DNA of 48,912 nt from Actinomortierella ambigua (GCA_016098155.1 JAAAJB010000243.1:1-48912); one strand, 5' to 3'. Positions 1 through 11,112 are shown, numbered from the stretch's first letter. Notes: generated by a model from the letters alone, not told the origin. Numbers and translations are program-made.

Positions 1-53
<53 letters not shown>
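1..53. repeat. (AG)n microsatellite
   Basis: This is an uninterrupted AG dinucleotide run at the very edge of the window, so its true length is unknown. It is not a telomeric repeat. Confidence 0.97.
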
Positions 54-56
<3 letters not shown>

Positions 57-1019
57 TGTCTACCAGCTTGCAACTGGCAATATGACTGGCATGCTGCTTT
101 GACCGATGCAGCTACGAAAAAAAGGAGGTACGATGTCATTCTCGTCAGAGGCATACAATCACCAGCAGTTCATTCCAGTTTATCTTGTGAGAGATATGGC
201 AACTTTCTGGAGAGTAAGCTACCAGCAGAAGAGCCACTTTTGCGAGGGGTGACAAAAGCTTAATTTGGTATATTTCCACCATCATTCGCTCAACTGCGCA
301 CGCAAAAACTCACGCTTCGCGCATGGCGATGCATGGTGATGACTAACAAGCGAGTCTGTGCGCATTCAACCCACTTTTGATTTGTCATGCACGCCTTGGT
401 TCCAAACCTGGTAGTTCACACAACATGTGGACAAAGAGACAACACTGCCCTCTGTCAACCAATGGCCTCTCTATGTCTGCTGTCATTTGGCACAACTCCT
501 GTCAAGTTGACCTCGAGTTCTCTTTCGACGCGTTGATACGCTGCTGCGCACTATCCTCTCTTGGTCTCTTCTCACCATTTATTCCATGGCTCCCATTGTA
601 CAATTATCAGAAGCATTATACACCCATCTATTTACAGCCGACCCATCTCCTTCCTCCTCTCCCCAAACGAGCAAATACATTGTCATTGTGGTACCAAGGC
701 CTGTCTAGAGTCTTCTTTATCACTGCCTTTGTTCTTGGCCAAGATGGTTGACCAATGTTGCTTGAAGCTCTAAACAGGATCAGAGACGGCGGTTGGAGCA
801 ATGGGCCAAATCAATAATAACCCAGTTGTGCACAACAAACAAACAATGACAATTCCAACAACCTTCTGAGCCAAAATCTGCGCAGACGACAACCCAAGAC
901 GTCCATGCCTTCCATTCATCTTGTCGTCTTGTCACCTTGGACTCGATATAAAAGATCCCTGCTTTTTAAAACACAATGCCATCCGTCGAAATCTTTTGAA
1001 CCATCACTCATATTCCACT
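54..1019. other. Intergenic stretch upstream of the GST gene
   Basis: I see no convincing gene here. Short open frames around 377-773 lack codon structure, splice signals and recognisable motifs. The right end holds the TATA box and leader of the glutathione S-transferase gene. Confidence 0.6.
947..954 (+). promoter_or_regulatory. TATA box of the GST gene
   Basis: TATAAAAG lies 73 bp upstream of the GST start codon, a spacing that suits a TATA-dependent promoter with a short leader. Confidence 0.6.
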
Positions 1020-1905
1020 ATGACATTCCCTAAACTGACCCTGTACACAACCCGTACATTTCCTGCAGCACAATATATCCACATTGTCCTGAAGGAAACA
1101 GGCCTGATTGCCAATATTGTCGAGATTGATCTTTCCAAGCCTCGCCCTGACTGGTTCCTCAAACTGAGCCCATATGGCGCCGTGCCGGCTCTAAAGATCG
1201 GTGACGATCAGGTCTTGCTCGAGGCACCTGCAATCGCTCGCTACCTTGCCGAATTAGTTCCTGACAAGAAGTATGATTACTCTTTTTTATTTTATGCTGC
1301 ACATCGTTCACCAGGCTTATTATACTCGCGCCTTTTTTTTATCCATTCTAGAGACTGACACTCTATATTTATCTCTTTCTTCTTTCTTTCTTTCTTTCGT
1401 CCTCGATGCGAAAACAAAACAAAAAAAAAGACTCATCCCTGCCACATCCATCGAGCGTGCCTACTCAGAGTTCCTGCCTCTCCAGTACGTCAATCATCTG
1501 GGCAAGGCATTTTTCGAGCTAACGTACACCAAAGACCCGACGAAGCGCGATGCGAATCTAGCCCACTTTTTCAAGGAGCTCGAAATCTTTCAAGACTTTT
1601 TGATTCAGATCCGCGAGACCTCGGCCAGGCAGCACCAGCACCAGCATCAGCAGGAGCACAGGGATGGGCCATATGTTCACGGTGCTCAGTTTTCGTTGGT
1701 CGATGCTGCTCTTGGGGGTCTGATCAATCGGTTCTGGCTCGCAGAGGTCCACCAGTCTGACTTTGTCTTCCCAACAAGGGCATCTCACCCTCAATTCAGC
1801 GTCTTCTTCGATTGGGTCCAGGCAGTGACGGATCGCCCATCGGTGAAGGAGACAACCCCGGACCGTGAAGAGATCATTAAGCCATCGTACAAGTTTTTGC
1901 ACTGA
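1020..1905 (+). CDS. Glutathione S-transferase
   Basis: Two exons, 1020-1270 and 1431-1905, encode 241 residues. The 160-nt intron runs from GTATGA to an A-rich AAAAAG acceptor and splits a Lys codon. Residues 1-80 form the thioredoxin-like N-terminal domain: an LTLYTTRTFPAA start strand/helix, then PYGAVPAL containing the conserved cis-Pro, then LLEAPAIARYL. In the last motif the usual E-S pair that binds the glutathione gamma-glutamyl group reads E-A. The rest is the all-helical C-terminal domain (FSLVDAALGGLINRFW). The family conjugates glutathione to electrophiles or reduces mixed disulfides in the cytosol. A His/Gln-rich insert (HQHQHQHQ-like, near residue 155) is unusual. I chose the ATG at 1020 because it begins the domain; an in-frame ATG at 921 lies upstream of the TATA box at 947. 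Class is not certain; an omega-like fold is one possibility. Confidence 0.9.
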
Positions 1906-1943
1906 GCTGAAGGAACCCAATTACCCATCCGTAATGACAGACT

Positions 1944-2019
1944 CTATCCTCGGTAGCCAGCCCATCGTCAGGGTCTAGATCCTATCCCCGGTAGCCAGCC
2001 CACCGTCGGGGTCTAGATC
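1944..2019. repeat. 38-bp direct tandem duplication
   Basis: Copies at 1944-1981 and 1982-2019 are identical at 35 of 38 positions, and all three differences are transitions. A shorter degenerate piece (CCATCCTTCGG) follows. The duplication lies in the 3' flank of the GST gene. Confidence 0.9.
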
Positions 2020-2075
2020 CCATCCTTCGGAAGGCAGGCAGGTCGCCATCAGGCCCAAAGCCCGAATTGTCCTCC

Positions 2076-2360
2076 TCACCCATCCTCGGTCTCCTCATCG
2101 TTTTCGTCTATGGATTCATACTTTTTTTTATGGCGAATAAAGATGCCCTGAAGCGCGTCCAAATCAGTGGTCTCTCGTCTAAACCATCGTAATTGATAAT
2201 GTCAATGCGGTTCAGCACCCCGCTATCAGTTTTAAAGGGGGGGGGGGAGGTAAAGAGCCTCGTCAACATGCTGGTAATTGTCGATTAACTTATTTGCGGC
2301 TCCTCAATCTGCTCGCGTACGTCCTCAAGTCTGTTGAGAATGACTACAGTATGTAGTTGC
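2076..2360 (-). pseudogene. Decayed protein-coding relic, family not recognised
   Basis: Read on the reverse strand, this stretch gives protein-like pieces in different frames. From about 2360 downward comes ILNRLEDVREQIEEPQ, then LIDNYQHVDEALYL, then SGVLNRIDIINYDG. Last comes FRRETTDLDALQGIFIRHKK, running into an acidic tail and a stop at 2078-2076. The pieces are separated by frame changes and a C-run expansion (2236-2246 on the plus strand). The mix of amphipathic helices and an acidic C-terminus looks like real former coding sequence. I find no start and no splice pattern that would unite the pieces, so I call it a relic. A functional gene with unusual introns cannot be fully excluded. 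Confidence 0.4.
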
Positions 2361-2797
2361 GAACCTCGGCATGTTTTTTCCAAGCTGGCACATGGCTGTA
2401 GTCTTGAATCAGCCTGCCTCCCTCCCTCCTCCTTCCTCCCTCGCTGCTATCCTTCGCCTGTGTGCCGAGGTGAGGAAGTTTATAATCCCCACAGAAAACA
2501 GAGCGCGTTTTCCTGAAGGCGCCAGGGTTTGGCTACTGCCGCCAACAGCCTTTTCCCTCGTGCTGTCGATCCCTTCATACAGCCCTTTTGTCTTCCCTTC
2601 ATTTTGGTCGTGCTCTTCCAATCTTTTTACTGCTCGCACGTTTTACTCTGGCATGACCATGCTCCTCCTCAAATCGCACAGCCGAATGTCTCCTCGTAGG
2701 AGAAAGGAACTGATTGCCAAGGCCCGGCCTCGAAGGGATTGGTGCACGACCCCATACTTTCAAACGAAACACTGTTACTTTTATCGGTATAGGGAAA

Positions 2798-2807
2798 TAT
2801 AAAAAGG
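2798..2807 (+). promoter_or_regulatory. TATA box upstream of the small secreted protein gene
   Basis: TATAAAAAGG lies 253 bp before the start codon at 3051. The distance implies a long leader, possibly with an intron in it. Confidence 0.45.
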
Positions 2808-3050
2808 TTGTATCGCCATGTCTGCTGCGTCTCTAACACAACAACCCAGCACCTTTGACGCTTGAAACCCAACAAACGATTATCACAGAGAATCACAGGT
2901 ACCTGCCGCAACAAGCCCTGTCTTACAAATAGGATGCGATCATGCTCCAGGAAGGGAGGTGGCCCCTTGATACGAGCTCTAACATATCCTGCCCTGTCCT
3001 TCACTTTTTTTTCTTCTTCTTCCTATAACCAAAAGAAAGAAAAAACAATC

Positions 3051-3356
3051 ATGAAACAGAACCTCGTCAACGTTTTCGCAGCCTTGACCCTGAGCCTCCA
3101 CCTGATGCTCGCACTGGCCGTCGATCTCCCACCCAAAAATCCTCCTCTGCTCTCATATTGCTATTGGACGAGCGTCTCTGACAAAGTATGCCATGCTCAA
3201 TGTCCTTTCGGCCACTACATAGGTCTAACAAATCAGTGCAACCTTCGATATTGTTGTTCTGATGGCGGCGCAGCGGATTGGCAATGCTGCCGTTACATCT
3301 GGCCACCACCACCACCAGTGTATACTGAACCAGTGCGTAGTGAACCAGTGCAATGA
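3051..3356 (+). CDS. Small secreted cysteine-rich protein
   Basis: This intronless frame encodes 101 residues. Residues 1-22 are a clear signal peptide: a basic start, a hydrophobic core (AALTLSLHLMLALA), then V-D. The mature part has eight cysteines in about 50 residues, ending in two CC pairs (RYCC and QCCRY), followed by a proline run and a short duplicated tail (TEPVRSEPVQ). This layout fits a disulfide-stabilised extracellular peptide, but I do not recognise the family and assign no function. The frame stays open upstream to 2862; I chose the ATG at 3051 because it places the signal peptide at the N-terminus and follows an A-rich leader (AACAATCATG). The gene converges on SLA1. Confidence 0.7.
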   Translation: MKQNLVNVFAALTLSLHLMLALAVDLPPKNPPLLSYCYWTSVSDKVCHAQCPFGHYIGLTNQCNLRYCCSDGGAADWQCCRYIWPPPPPVYTEPVRSEPVQ

Positions 3357-3380
3357 TGAACCAGCGAACTAGAATGTTTG

Positions 3381-3386
3381 AATAAA
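3381..3386 (+). terminator. Polyadenylation signal AATAAA
   Basis: AATAAA lies 25 bp after the stop codon of the small secreted protein gene and is followed by a T-run. Confidence 0.5.
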
Positions 3387-3573
3387 CCTTTTTTTTTTGT
3401 TTCTGGGCTGCGCCGCCAAGCGAAATATCATCCGACGCGTTTATCTTTCTTGTTCATGGCACACACATACAACAAAAAATTGTCAATTCTGTTTATATTT
3501 TGGTCATAAAAGTCGTGAAAAGCAAGGAAGGAAAGGGTGCATGAGAAAAAGAAAAAGAAAAAAAAAAGGCTAT

Positions 3574-6500
3574 CTACCAGCGGTTGAACTGCCCGCCGTT
3601 GTTCATATTGTTCATATTGTTCATATTGTTGTTGTTGTTGTTGTTGTTCATACCCATGCCGCCCATGTTGCCATTGACGCCATTCAGGCCTGCCATCCCG
3701 GTCATTTGAGGGCCCATACCCATGCCTCCCATGGCCTGGTTGTTCATACCCATACCGCCCATCGGTGCGCCCGTCATCTGCGGCATCAGGCCGGGCCCTG
3801 ACATACCTCCAGCGCCAGACATGGCCCCCATACCTCCGAGGCCGGTGTTCATCATACCCATCTGGCCCATTTGGCCCATTTGGCCCATTTGGCCCATTTG
3901 ACCCATCTGGTTCATCTGGTTCATCTGGTTCATTTGGCCCATCTGACCCATTTGACCCATCTGACCCATCTGGCCCATACCCGTCATGGTCGAGGTATTG
4001 CCAAGGCCGCCACCAAAGGACCCGCCTGTGGGTGGCCGCATGTACGACGATGCCATCGGTAGGTGGCCCGTTGGCTGGGCCGTCAGCGGCATCGGTGAGG
4101 TGCTGGTCGCTGGCATGTTGTTGTTGTTGATGTTATTGTTGAGATTGCTACTCGAGAGTCCTCCACCAAAGCTCGGTGCTGGCGATGACGATTGCAAGAT
4201 ACGGGCATTATTGACGTTGCTAAACGCGCCACCGCCAACACCACCCATGCCGGCAGGCGACGGCGACATATTACCCATCATGGGCGACTTGTTGAACTGG
4301 TTGTTGGTATTGCCCATACCCGTCATCGCACCGGACATGCCAAGCCCTGTTGGGTTGCTGTTGAGGCCTCCGCCCAGATTGCCCATGCTACCCATACCGC
4401 CCATACCGCCCATCGCGTTGTTGTTGTTGTTGGTATTGAGACCCATGCCTCCCATGCCGCCCATGCCCGTCTGCATGGGTCGGGCCTGCTGCATGCCAGT
4501 CAGCATAGGCGACTGGAACTGGGTGCTGGTGGTCAGGTTGCTGCTGTTATTGCTGTTCAGCGTGTTGTTCATCATCTGGTTCATTGAAAGGTTGTTGCCG
4601 GTAGCGCCGACACCCGAGAATGACGTCGACGTCTGGTTAGCCGACTGCATTGGCGCCATAGACATCCCTGTCATCATCGGGCTCTGGAATGAGGCACTCG
4701 TCGTGATGGAAGCGCCAGTATTCATCATGTTGTTGTTGTTGTTGTTGCCTGCAAAGCCCGTCTGCATCGGCCGCACCGCGTTCATGCCGGTCTTCGCTGA
4801 CGTCTGGAAGGCTCCGACGTTGTTGGTACGCATGGCATTGAGGCTGGGTGCAGATGTCGTGGGTGCACCAATACCAGTCATCTGGTTCTGCATCATACCC
4901 GTCACCATGCTGGTCTGCATGGGGGCTGGGACAGGTGGAGGCGGTCCTGGTGCGCTACGGTTCACAAATGGTGGAGGTGGTCCTGGTGCACTGCGGTTCA
5001 CAAATGGCTGAGGTGGCACTGGAGGTGCCGAGCGCGCAGCGATGATGCCCTGAGGAGCCCGAGGAGCTCCAATGCCGGTCACAGAAACTGAACCAATGCC
5101 GAAGGGATTCTCGGGTGTCGCGTTGGCCCAATTGGCACGACCGGTAGCTTGCACAGGCACGCCTGTCATCTGAGGCATCACACCTGTAGGCATGGCTTGC
5201 TGTACTGAAGGAAGTCCCATGTTGGCGGTGCTGAATGTTGGCCGCGATGGGGCCGCCTGGCTCGTCTGACCCGTGGGGTGTGTAGGAACAAACCGCAGAG
5301 GGCCCGTTGGATTGACAGGAACCAGTGGTGCAGGCAGCGCACTTGTGCCAGTAGGCTGGACAGCAACTGCACGGGGTGGTGGCGGTGGCGGCGCCATGCG
5401 GCGAATATGATTCACCAGCTGTTGGTTCTGAGTGGCCTGCTGCAGAAGAGCGTTGTGCAACATATTTTGCTGTGCCTTGACCTGCTCCAGCTCCTTCTTG
5501 ACACGCTCCGACTCTTGCTTTTCCTGACGTTCCTTAATCTTTTGCATCTGTTGGCGAACCTTGTCAGCTTCCTCCTCTTGCGTCAATTTCATGGCCTCCA
5601 GTGAGCCGGGCACAGGGGTCGACGGCTTGGCCGGTGGGGGTGTAGGAGGCGAAGTAGGGTCTAAAGGTGTAATGAGGTTGAGAGATCCAAGCGAGTTATC
5701 GCTTTCTGTACGCTCCGGTGCCTTGGGGCGTGGCCGGCCTGCGGGTTGTGCAGGCTCTGAAGTCTTGGACTTGACCTCTGCAGACGTCTCCGCTTCTGGT
5801 TCAGGCTCCGCCTTGGGTGCTGTGCTGGCGGCAAACTTGGCAATCCAATCCTCCTCCTCGGTCCGGTTCTGCACCTTCCAGTTGTCGTAGTCGAACTTGG
5901 ATGTCCTCTCTAGAACTTCACGCAATTCCCAGGCGTCGTCCTCAAAGCCACCGTTGGGATCCGTGTGCGGGCTCTTCTTTTGCGCTGGGGGTGTCGATGT
6001 CTTTGATGAGGATGAAGACTGTTTGGGGGCTGTAGAAGATGCGGAAGAGGAGGAAGGTGTCGAGGACAGCATCGATCCAATCTTGGAGAACTTTGATGCA
6101 TCCACACTTGATGACGCAGACGAGCTAGGCTTTGGTCTCGAGACTAATTGATCATTGATGTTTGAACACAGTGATGAGTATAATGTGGCCAACCATGAAC
6201 CAAAGAAATATTGCTTGCCCGATAATCAAACAAACAAAAAAACCACATACCCTTGCGCTGAGGAGTATCGTCCTTCTTCTTGCCAAAAACAGGCGTGCGA
6301 TTACTTGAATTCTCGCGGTCCTGCAGCTCGCGGGCGTACTGTTCATCCAAGAGCTCCTGCTGACGTCGCTGCTCTGTAAAGGACACGTGCATGTTGCGAG
6401 CCTGCGAGACCTCCTCGGCTTGCAGCCTCATGGCCAGATCGCGATCATCGATCTCCTCAGACTCCTGTGCGGCAAAGCTAACCGACTTTTTGGGCTTCGT

Positions 6501-9359
6501 CATCGTGCCACTGCCACTCTCCGCTGGTGACGGTGAACTCGACCCAGTTCCTGCGGCCTTACGGATTCGAATAATATCACCTTCCTTGACGTTCAGTCCC
6601 TTGAGAACATCGCGTGAAAGCTCCGGTAAAATATTTGAATCCATTTTCTCCGTCCGGAACACAGTCGAATACCTCAAGGCGTCCTCCGTGGCGATACCAG
6701 CCTTGATGAAGAAGTCGTACCAGTCAAAGACGGCATCCTCTACAATCTTTTTGCCAGTAACCTTCTCGACATAATCCACGTCATCGACCGACATCTTGCT
6801 GACAGGGACAGCAATCTTGACACCATTCAATTTGTGCAAGCTGATCTTGCCATCGTGGTAGCCCAGGAACTCGGCCTCCACCTTGAACGTTCCGGTACGA
6901 TCAGTCCACACGCGCGTGTTCTTGGGCTCTAGTGAAGTTTCACCCACGAAAAAAAAGGGGGATGGAAGTTAGTAGATGCGCTGGGTTTTGCTGAGCATGG
7001 TTTTGAGAACTAGAAATCGTTAATATCTTACTGGCAACAGCAGGGGCAGCGGCAGGGGCGGCAACTGCCTTTGGTGCTTTAGCTGCAGCATCTTCAGCAC
7101 CAGCAGCAGTAGGCTGCGATGGTGCGAGTTTTGGTGCTGCTGTCGGGATAGGAACAGGAAGTACTGGAACGGGTCGAGCCGCCTCTTCGGGAACAGGCTC
7201 CGCCTCCGCTTGTTGCTCCGCATTAGGATCGACTTCATCGGCCCACTACACATTTTCAGAGTGATGAAATAGCCCATGGTCAGCTTTCCTTGTGATTTTA
7301 GGAATACCATAACAGCCAAAAAAAAAAAAAAAAAAAAAAAAAGTAGAGTAGCGTGTACTTACTCTGAGGTACGAGGCTGGCACTATACCAACACGGTCTT
7401 CGACTTGACACTTCCACCACTCGTCGCTGCTGACATAGTCAGACACCCAGACTTCTTGGTTCTCCAGCACATTGAGTTCCTCCTCATTCTCTGCTTGGAA
7501 ATCATACATGGCGATCGCCCACCGTCCTTCGCACTCCACAGCAGGCAATTGCTCCTGATAGACCTCCTGGGGTTGATCGTAGTCGTCAGCATCATAGCCT
7601 GCATCCGGCACCTCTTCTGGCTGCGGTGCGGGAGCAATATAAGGAGATCCTGGTGCAGTTTGGTAAGTCGAGGTTGAGATGATGGAGTCGCGAATGGAAG
7701 GAGCTGCCGGTACGGGGACTGTAGAAGTGGCAGGTCGAGAAATGCGCGACTTTTGCTTTGAATCTTGGATCTTATTAAAGATCGCCTCAGCGTCCGCCTT
7801 TGATGCTGCCGAAAAGTCGAATGATGCAGGGTTGGAGCCGCCCAAGTCCAGAAAAACGTGCTTCTTCTCTACTCGAACCTTCTCTACATCCTTGATCGAC
7901 CATTGGCGAACCGGGGACTAGAGTTGTTCAAGTGAAAAGTGTGTTTACATATTTCTCTATGGTCAGCAAATCCTGCAAGTAAAGTCCAGTATATCGTCTT
8001 GTCGTGTTGCTTTCAGTCCTTTCTTTTTTCGTTACCTTATCCTCTTCACTCCCAAAGAAGATGGTATGGTTACCCACACCAAGACTTCCTTTCTTTTTCT
8101 TCTTCTTCTTATCGACCTCCTAGAGAGAGAGAGAGAAAGAGACGACATGGCGCCTTGCTTCAGTATGCATTATATTCTGTAAGAGCCTTCAGGTGAAATC
8201 TGTGTCATGTCCGAGGTGAGACCACTTACATTGACAGACCAAAAGTTGAGGTCATCCTTCTCCGCGGGGGCCGCATTTGCAGCAGGAGCAGAAGAGATAG
8301 CAATGGTGGGTGTCGAGCCTGTTTCGTAGCTTTGGTCGTCCTCATGATGTTCCAGCTGGTCGTCATATCCGGTTTGGTCGGCGCCATCCTCCTGGGCATC
8401 GTGGACTACCTGGTGTGCTTCCTGACCGGCAGAAATCTGCTGGTTCAAAGGGAATGAGAGAGCGGTGGAGCGGTTAATAGGCCATCTCGACGTCATGATC
8501 ACCATACCTCGGCGCACCAACTCTGTCAATCGCTCTCGTTCCCTGCCTCGCCGCATATGGATAAACTCCTCTCAGGCACAATCTGTTCCTTTTTTTTGGT
8601 CCAGTGGCACAGGGAGAAGGGGTCAGCAGACACCGCAAAGTCGATGGTGCTTCCTCCATCCACCGTCGTACCTGTCCCTCCCTCTCTCCCTCTCCAGCAA
8701 CAACAGCCCAACGGATTGGATAGTTCTTTGGTGATGATTACCTCCACATAGTTGCTGGGCACAAAACCAACGCTTGTACCATTGCCCACAAGGAGCCAGT
8801 CAGGGTCGTCTTGTTCGTACAAGATAAGAGATTCGCCCTCTTCAAAATTCAGCTCCTCGTCGTTTGTTGCCTCGTACTTGTACAGACCGACAACGGATCC
8901 AATCTCGAGGACCTATGGATGGAATCGCACCAGAGAAAGAAGGGTGGGGGGGGGGCAGCAGCAAAACAGAAGACAATTAGAGAATCCGGAATAACTGAGG
9001 GAAGACGTAGAGCTCTTCTTCGACTTGAGCAGAGGGGCTTTTACTACACTACCTTCTCCTACTCTTCGTCCACAGTGAAAAGTACGAGGAGAGGCGCAGG
9101 AGAGAGAGAGCGAGTGGGTATACGTGTGCGTGAGAAGGGGGGTCATCTGACAATGCATGGCATTTACCGGCTCAACGTAGTTGCTGGGTATAAGGCCAAT
9201 GGTGTTCTCATTTGGGTCCTCAGTCTTGAGCTTTGCTTTCCACCATTCAGGGTCATCATCCTCCATGACGTAGAGGATATTGTTCTCACTGATGGTCAGC
9301 TCCTCTTCGGTGTTGGCCTCATAGTCATAGAGGGCCACGACGACCTTGAGGAAAGGCAT
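3574..9359 (-). CDS. SLA1: Actin patch / endocytosis adaptor Sla1
   Basis: Eight exons on the reverse strand (9359-9168, 8912-8742, 8439-8230, 8119-8036, 7917-7363, 7245-7032, 6928-6251, 6143-3574) encode about 1557 residues. All junctions are GT-AG and in frame; the exon 3 acceptor could shift by one codon. Domain order matches yeast Sla1: SH3 at 1-64 (VVALYDYEA to LIPSNYVEP), SH3 at 65-121 (VVGLYKYEA to FVPSNYVE), a linker, a PH-like segment (EVDKKKK to about 260), a third SH3 ending at 404 (AIAMYDFQA to IVPASYL), SHD1 at about 480-540 (RVWTDRTGTFKVEAEFLG), a SAM-like SHD2 at about 545-605, a UIM-like and coiled stretch, and a long Q/N/M/G-rich tail with many xxQMTG/xxPTG repeats. Family role: links cargo bearing NPFxD sorting signals, clathrin and the actin machinery at the plasma membrane; the repeats are targets of Ark1/Prk1-type kinases. 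Confidence 0.95.
3857..3979 (-). repeat. 9-bp tandem repeat coding for (GQM/NQM)n in SLA1
   Basis: About 13 successive 9-bp units (CCCATYTGG type on the plus strand) encode M-G-Q / M-N-Q triplets in the SLA1 C-terminal tail. Poly-Asn runs encoded by TTG repeats lie nearby at 3629-3648 and 4726-4745. Confidence 0.9.
7318..7342 (-). other. Long T-tract in a SLA1 intron
   Basis: A run of 25 A on the plus strand (T in the transcript) sits in the intron between SLA1 exons 5 and 6, 20 bp downstream of the donor site. Confidence 0.8.
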
Positions 9360-10761
9360 GGCAGTGTGATGGATGGAGTGTTGGTTGGCTTCGCGCCGAG
9401 TATAATTAGAAATGGGGCGAGGGAAAAAAAAAAAGGGAGTTGAAGGGCGAGGAGAGCGAGGAAGGTGAAGGTTGGTGAGGTGAGGTGGTGGTAAGTCTTG
9501 AGTCTGTCTCGCTGGGGGGAATGGAGGCTGTGGTTTGGTATTGGTAGAGTGGTTGTATCCCTCTTTGTATTCTTCTTCTTCTTCCTCCTCCTTCTTCCTC
9601 TCAGCAGCAGAATGTGCGGATGGGATGGGGATGGGGTTGGTGAGTGAGTGGGTGTGTGAGTGATGCAGAGAGAGAAAAAGTGAGAGAAATAAAGAGATAG
9701 AGAGACAGAGAGCAGGCAATGAGCAGAAGCGAGAGAAACGAAGAACACCTTTTTTTGGCCGTGCTGGCCAAGTGAAATTTCTGGCGCTTCTCTGTCCCGC
9801 TCCGCTGCACTCTGCTGAACAGCACAGCTTCATATCGCGTGTCAAGCACCCACACACACACACACGCACCCTCCCTTCCCTATCTATCCATCTCATCCTT
9901 ATTCACCCACTGCTTACAACCTGTCCTACCCTACCAACCGCGATCTGCTGTTGTTGATCGTCCCTTCGACCTATACACACATATGCCATCGAGAATAGCT
10001 GGGCTCTCAAGAAGCTTGCGAGAAATTGACAAACGCGTCTTCTGCTCTCTTGCAGCATAGAGGATCCTGCTGGGAAAGAGGCACTTTGAAAATTATATAT
10101 CCCAGTCATTGTCATCGCGCCCTTGAGCAGGGTGGCACGACCAGCAGCACATCCCATTCATAGGGTTCCCAGTGCCTTTTTTTTATTGTTCCATCCATCT
10201 TTCGTGCGCACGCACCCTGCCGCTAAAGGTTGATTAGCAACAAATGAATAGCACCCGTCTTTTTGACGATTCACTTCCAATAGTTAGGTTCCGACTGGTG
10301 CAGGCCGTGTAGGAGCAGGCTTGTATCCTTTGGAGTAATTTTCGATCAGAACGTGCTTATCACAATAGACGATAAGATGCGCCATCACCGTGTAGATTAC
10401 CTTTGACAGGGCGAGACGTTTGCTGAAAGAATAAGATGTTCGTTGTGAGCATAGGGGCCGAGATTTCGGTCGCGTGTAGTAGTCGTCGGGTATTTTACAA
10501 ACCATGGACAAGAGATAGTCTTATCCCCAATTTTTGTTTCAGAGAAGGAAACGTCTCTTGTCAACGAGCATGTGCGTTTACAAACCATAACTCTCCTTAG
10601 TTCCTTGGAGGTGGCATGTTTTTTCATTTTTTTTTACGCTTTGGATCCTTATGCGGAGAGAGGCTTTGAGAAATTTGTGTGGATTTAAGCAATTTCTTGG
10701 TTTGGAAATAATGTTTCAGAACCAATGGTACTGAATCGGCTTGGAAATCAAGGTGGTTATC
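9360..10761. other. Intergenic region between SLA1 and tRNA-Thr
   Basis: The first 450 bp are the purine-rich (C/T-rich in the transcript) leader and promoter of SLA1. Open frames at 9296-9896 on the reverse strand are low-complexity reading of that leader. A possible small gene at 10284-10506 is listed separately. Confidence 0.55.
10284..10506 (-). CDS. Possible small hypothetical protein
   Basis: Starting at ATG 10506, this reverse frame encodes 73 residues. The second half looks protein-like: LSKVIYTVMAHLIVYCDKHV is a hydrophobic or amphipathic helix, and the tail ENYSKGYKPAPTRPAPVGT is polar and Pro-rich. That arrangement would suit a small single-pass or mitochondrial membrane protein. 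A TTCTTTCAG acceptor-like site lies inside the frame at about 10430, so the true N-terminus could come from an upstream exon. I do not recognise a family, and chance cannot be excluded. Confidence 0.25.
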
Positions 10762-10834
10762 GCCCCTATAGCGTAGTGGTTATCGCATCTGTCTTGTAAA
10801 CAGAAGGTCGCTGGTTCAAGTCCGGCTGGGGGCA
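10762..10834 (+). tRNA. tRNA-Thr (anticodon UGU)
   Basis: The 73-nt sequence folds as a cloverleaf. The acceptor arm GCCCCTA pairs with TGGGGGC with one T-G pair, and the discriminator is A. The D-arm is GCG...CGC, the anticodon stem TCTGT/ACAGA encloses loop CTTGTAA, and the T-arm GCTGG/CCGGC encloses TTCAAGT. Anticodon TGT reads ACA threonine codons. There is no intron. Internal A and B boxes (B box GGTTCAAGTCC) are present, and T-rich stretches downstream (from 10835) can serve as the RNA polymerase III terminator. Confidence 0.95.
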
Positions 10835-11105
10835 TTTCTTTTGCCTTCTTCTATCTTTTTTTTTCCTTGTCGTTTCTCTGATTGATCAAAGAAAAACGCG
10901 CGCCTAGTTTTGCCGTAGAAGAATTAAGTCATCGGTCGTATGAAGAATGTTGTATGACGAAGGTTGCCCGCGTATATCTTTTTCTCCCCGAGACTGATAA
11001 TGGTCTGTTCTGTCGTGGTCTGTGGTGGTCTGTTCTATGGTGGCTGTTCGGCCGAAACATCGCCAGTATGATGTCAGGATTGCATTCATTTTTTCTTGTT
11101 CATAA

Positions 11106-11112
11106 TATAAAG
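11106..11112 (+). promoter_or_regulatory. TATA box upstream of the RTC3-like gene
   Basis: TATAAAG lies 128 bp before the start codon at 11240, followed by a C/T-rich leader. Confidence 0.45.

Noticed and set aside
1..53. Telomere or chromosome end
   Set aside because: The repeat is AG dinucleotide, not a TTAGGG-type repeat, and ordinary unique DNA follows.
3986..5011. 341-codon open frame antisense to SLA1
   Set aside because: Leu/Pro/Met low-complexity product of the QMTG/poly-Asn repeats in the sense gene.
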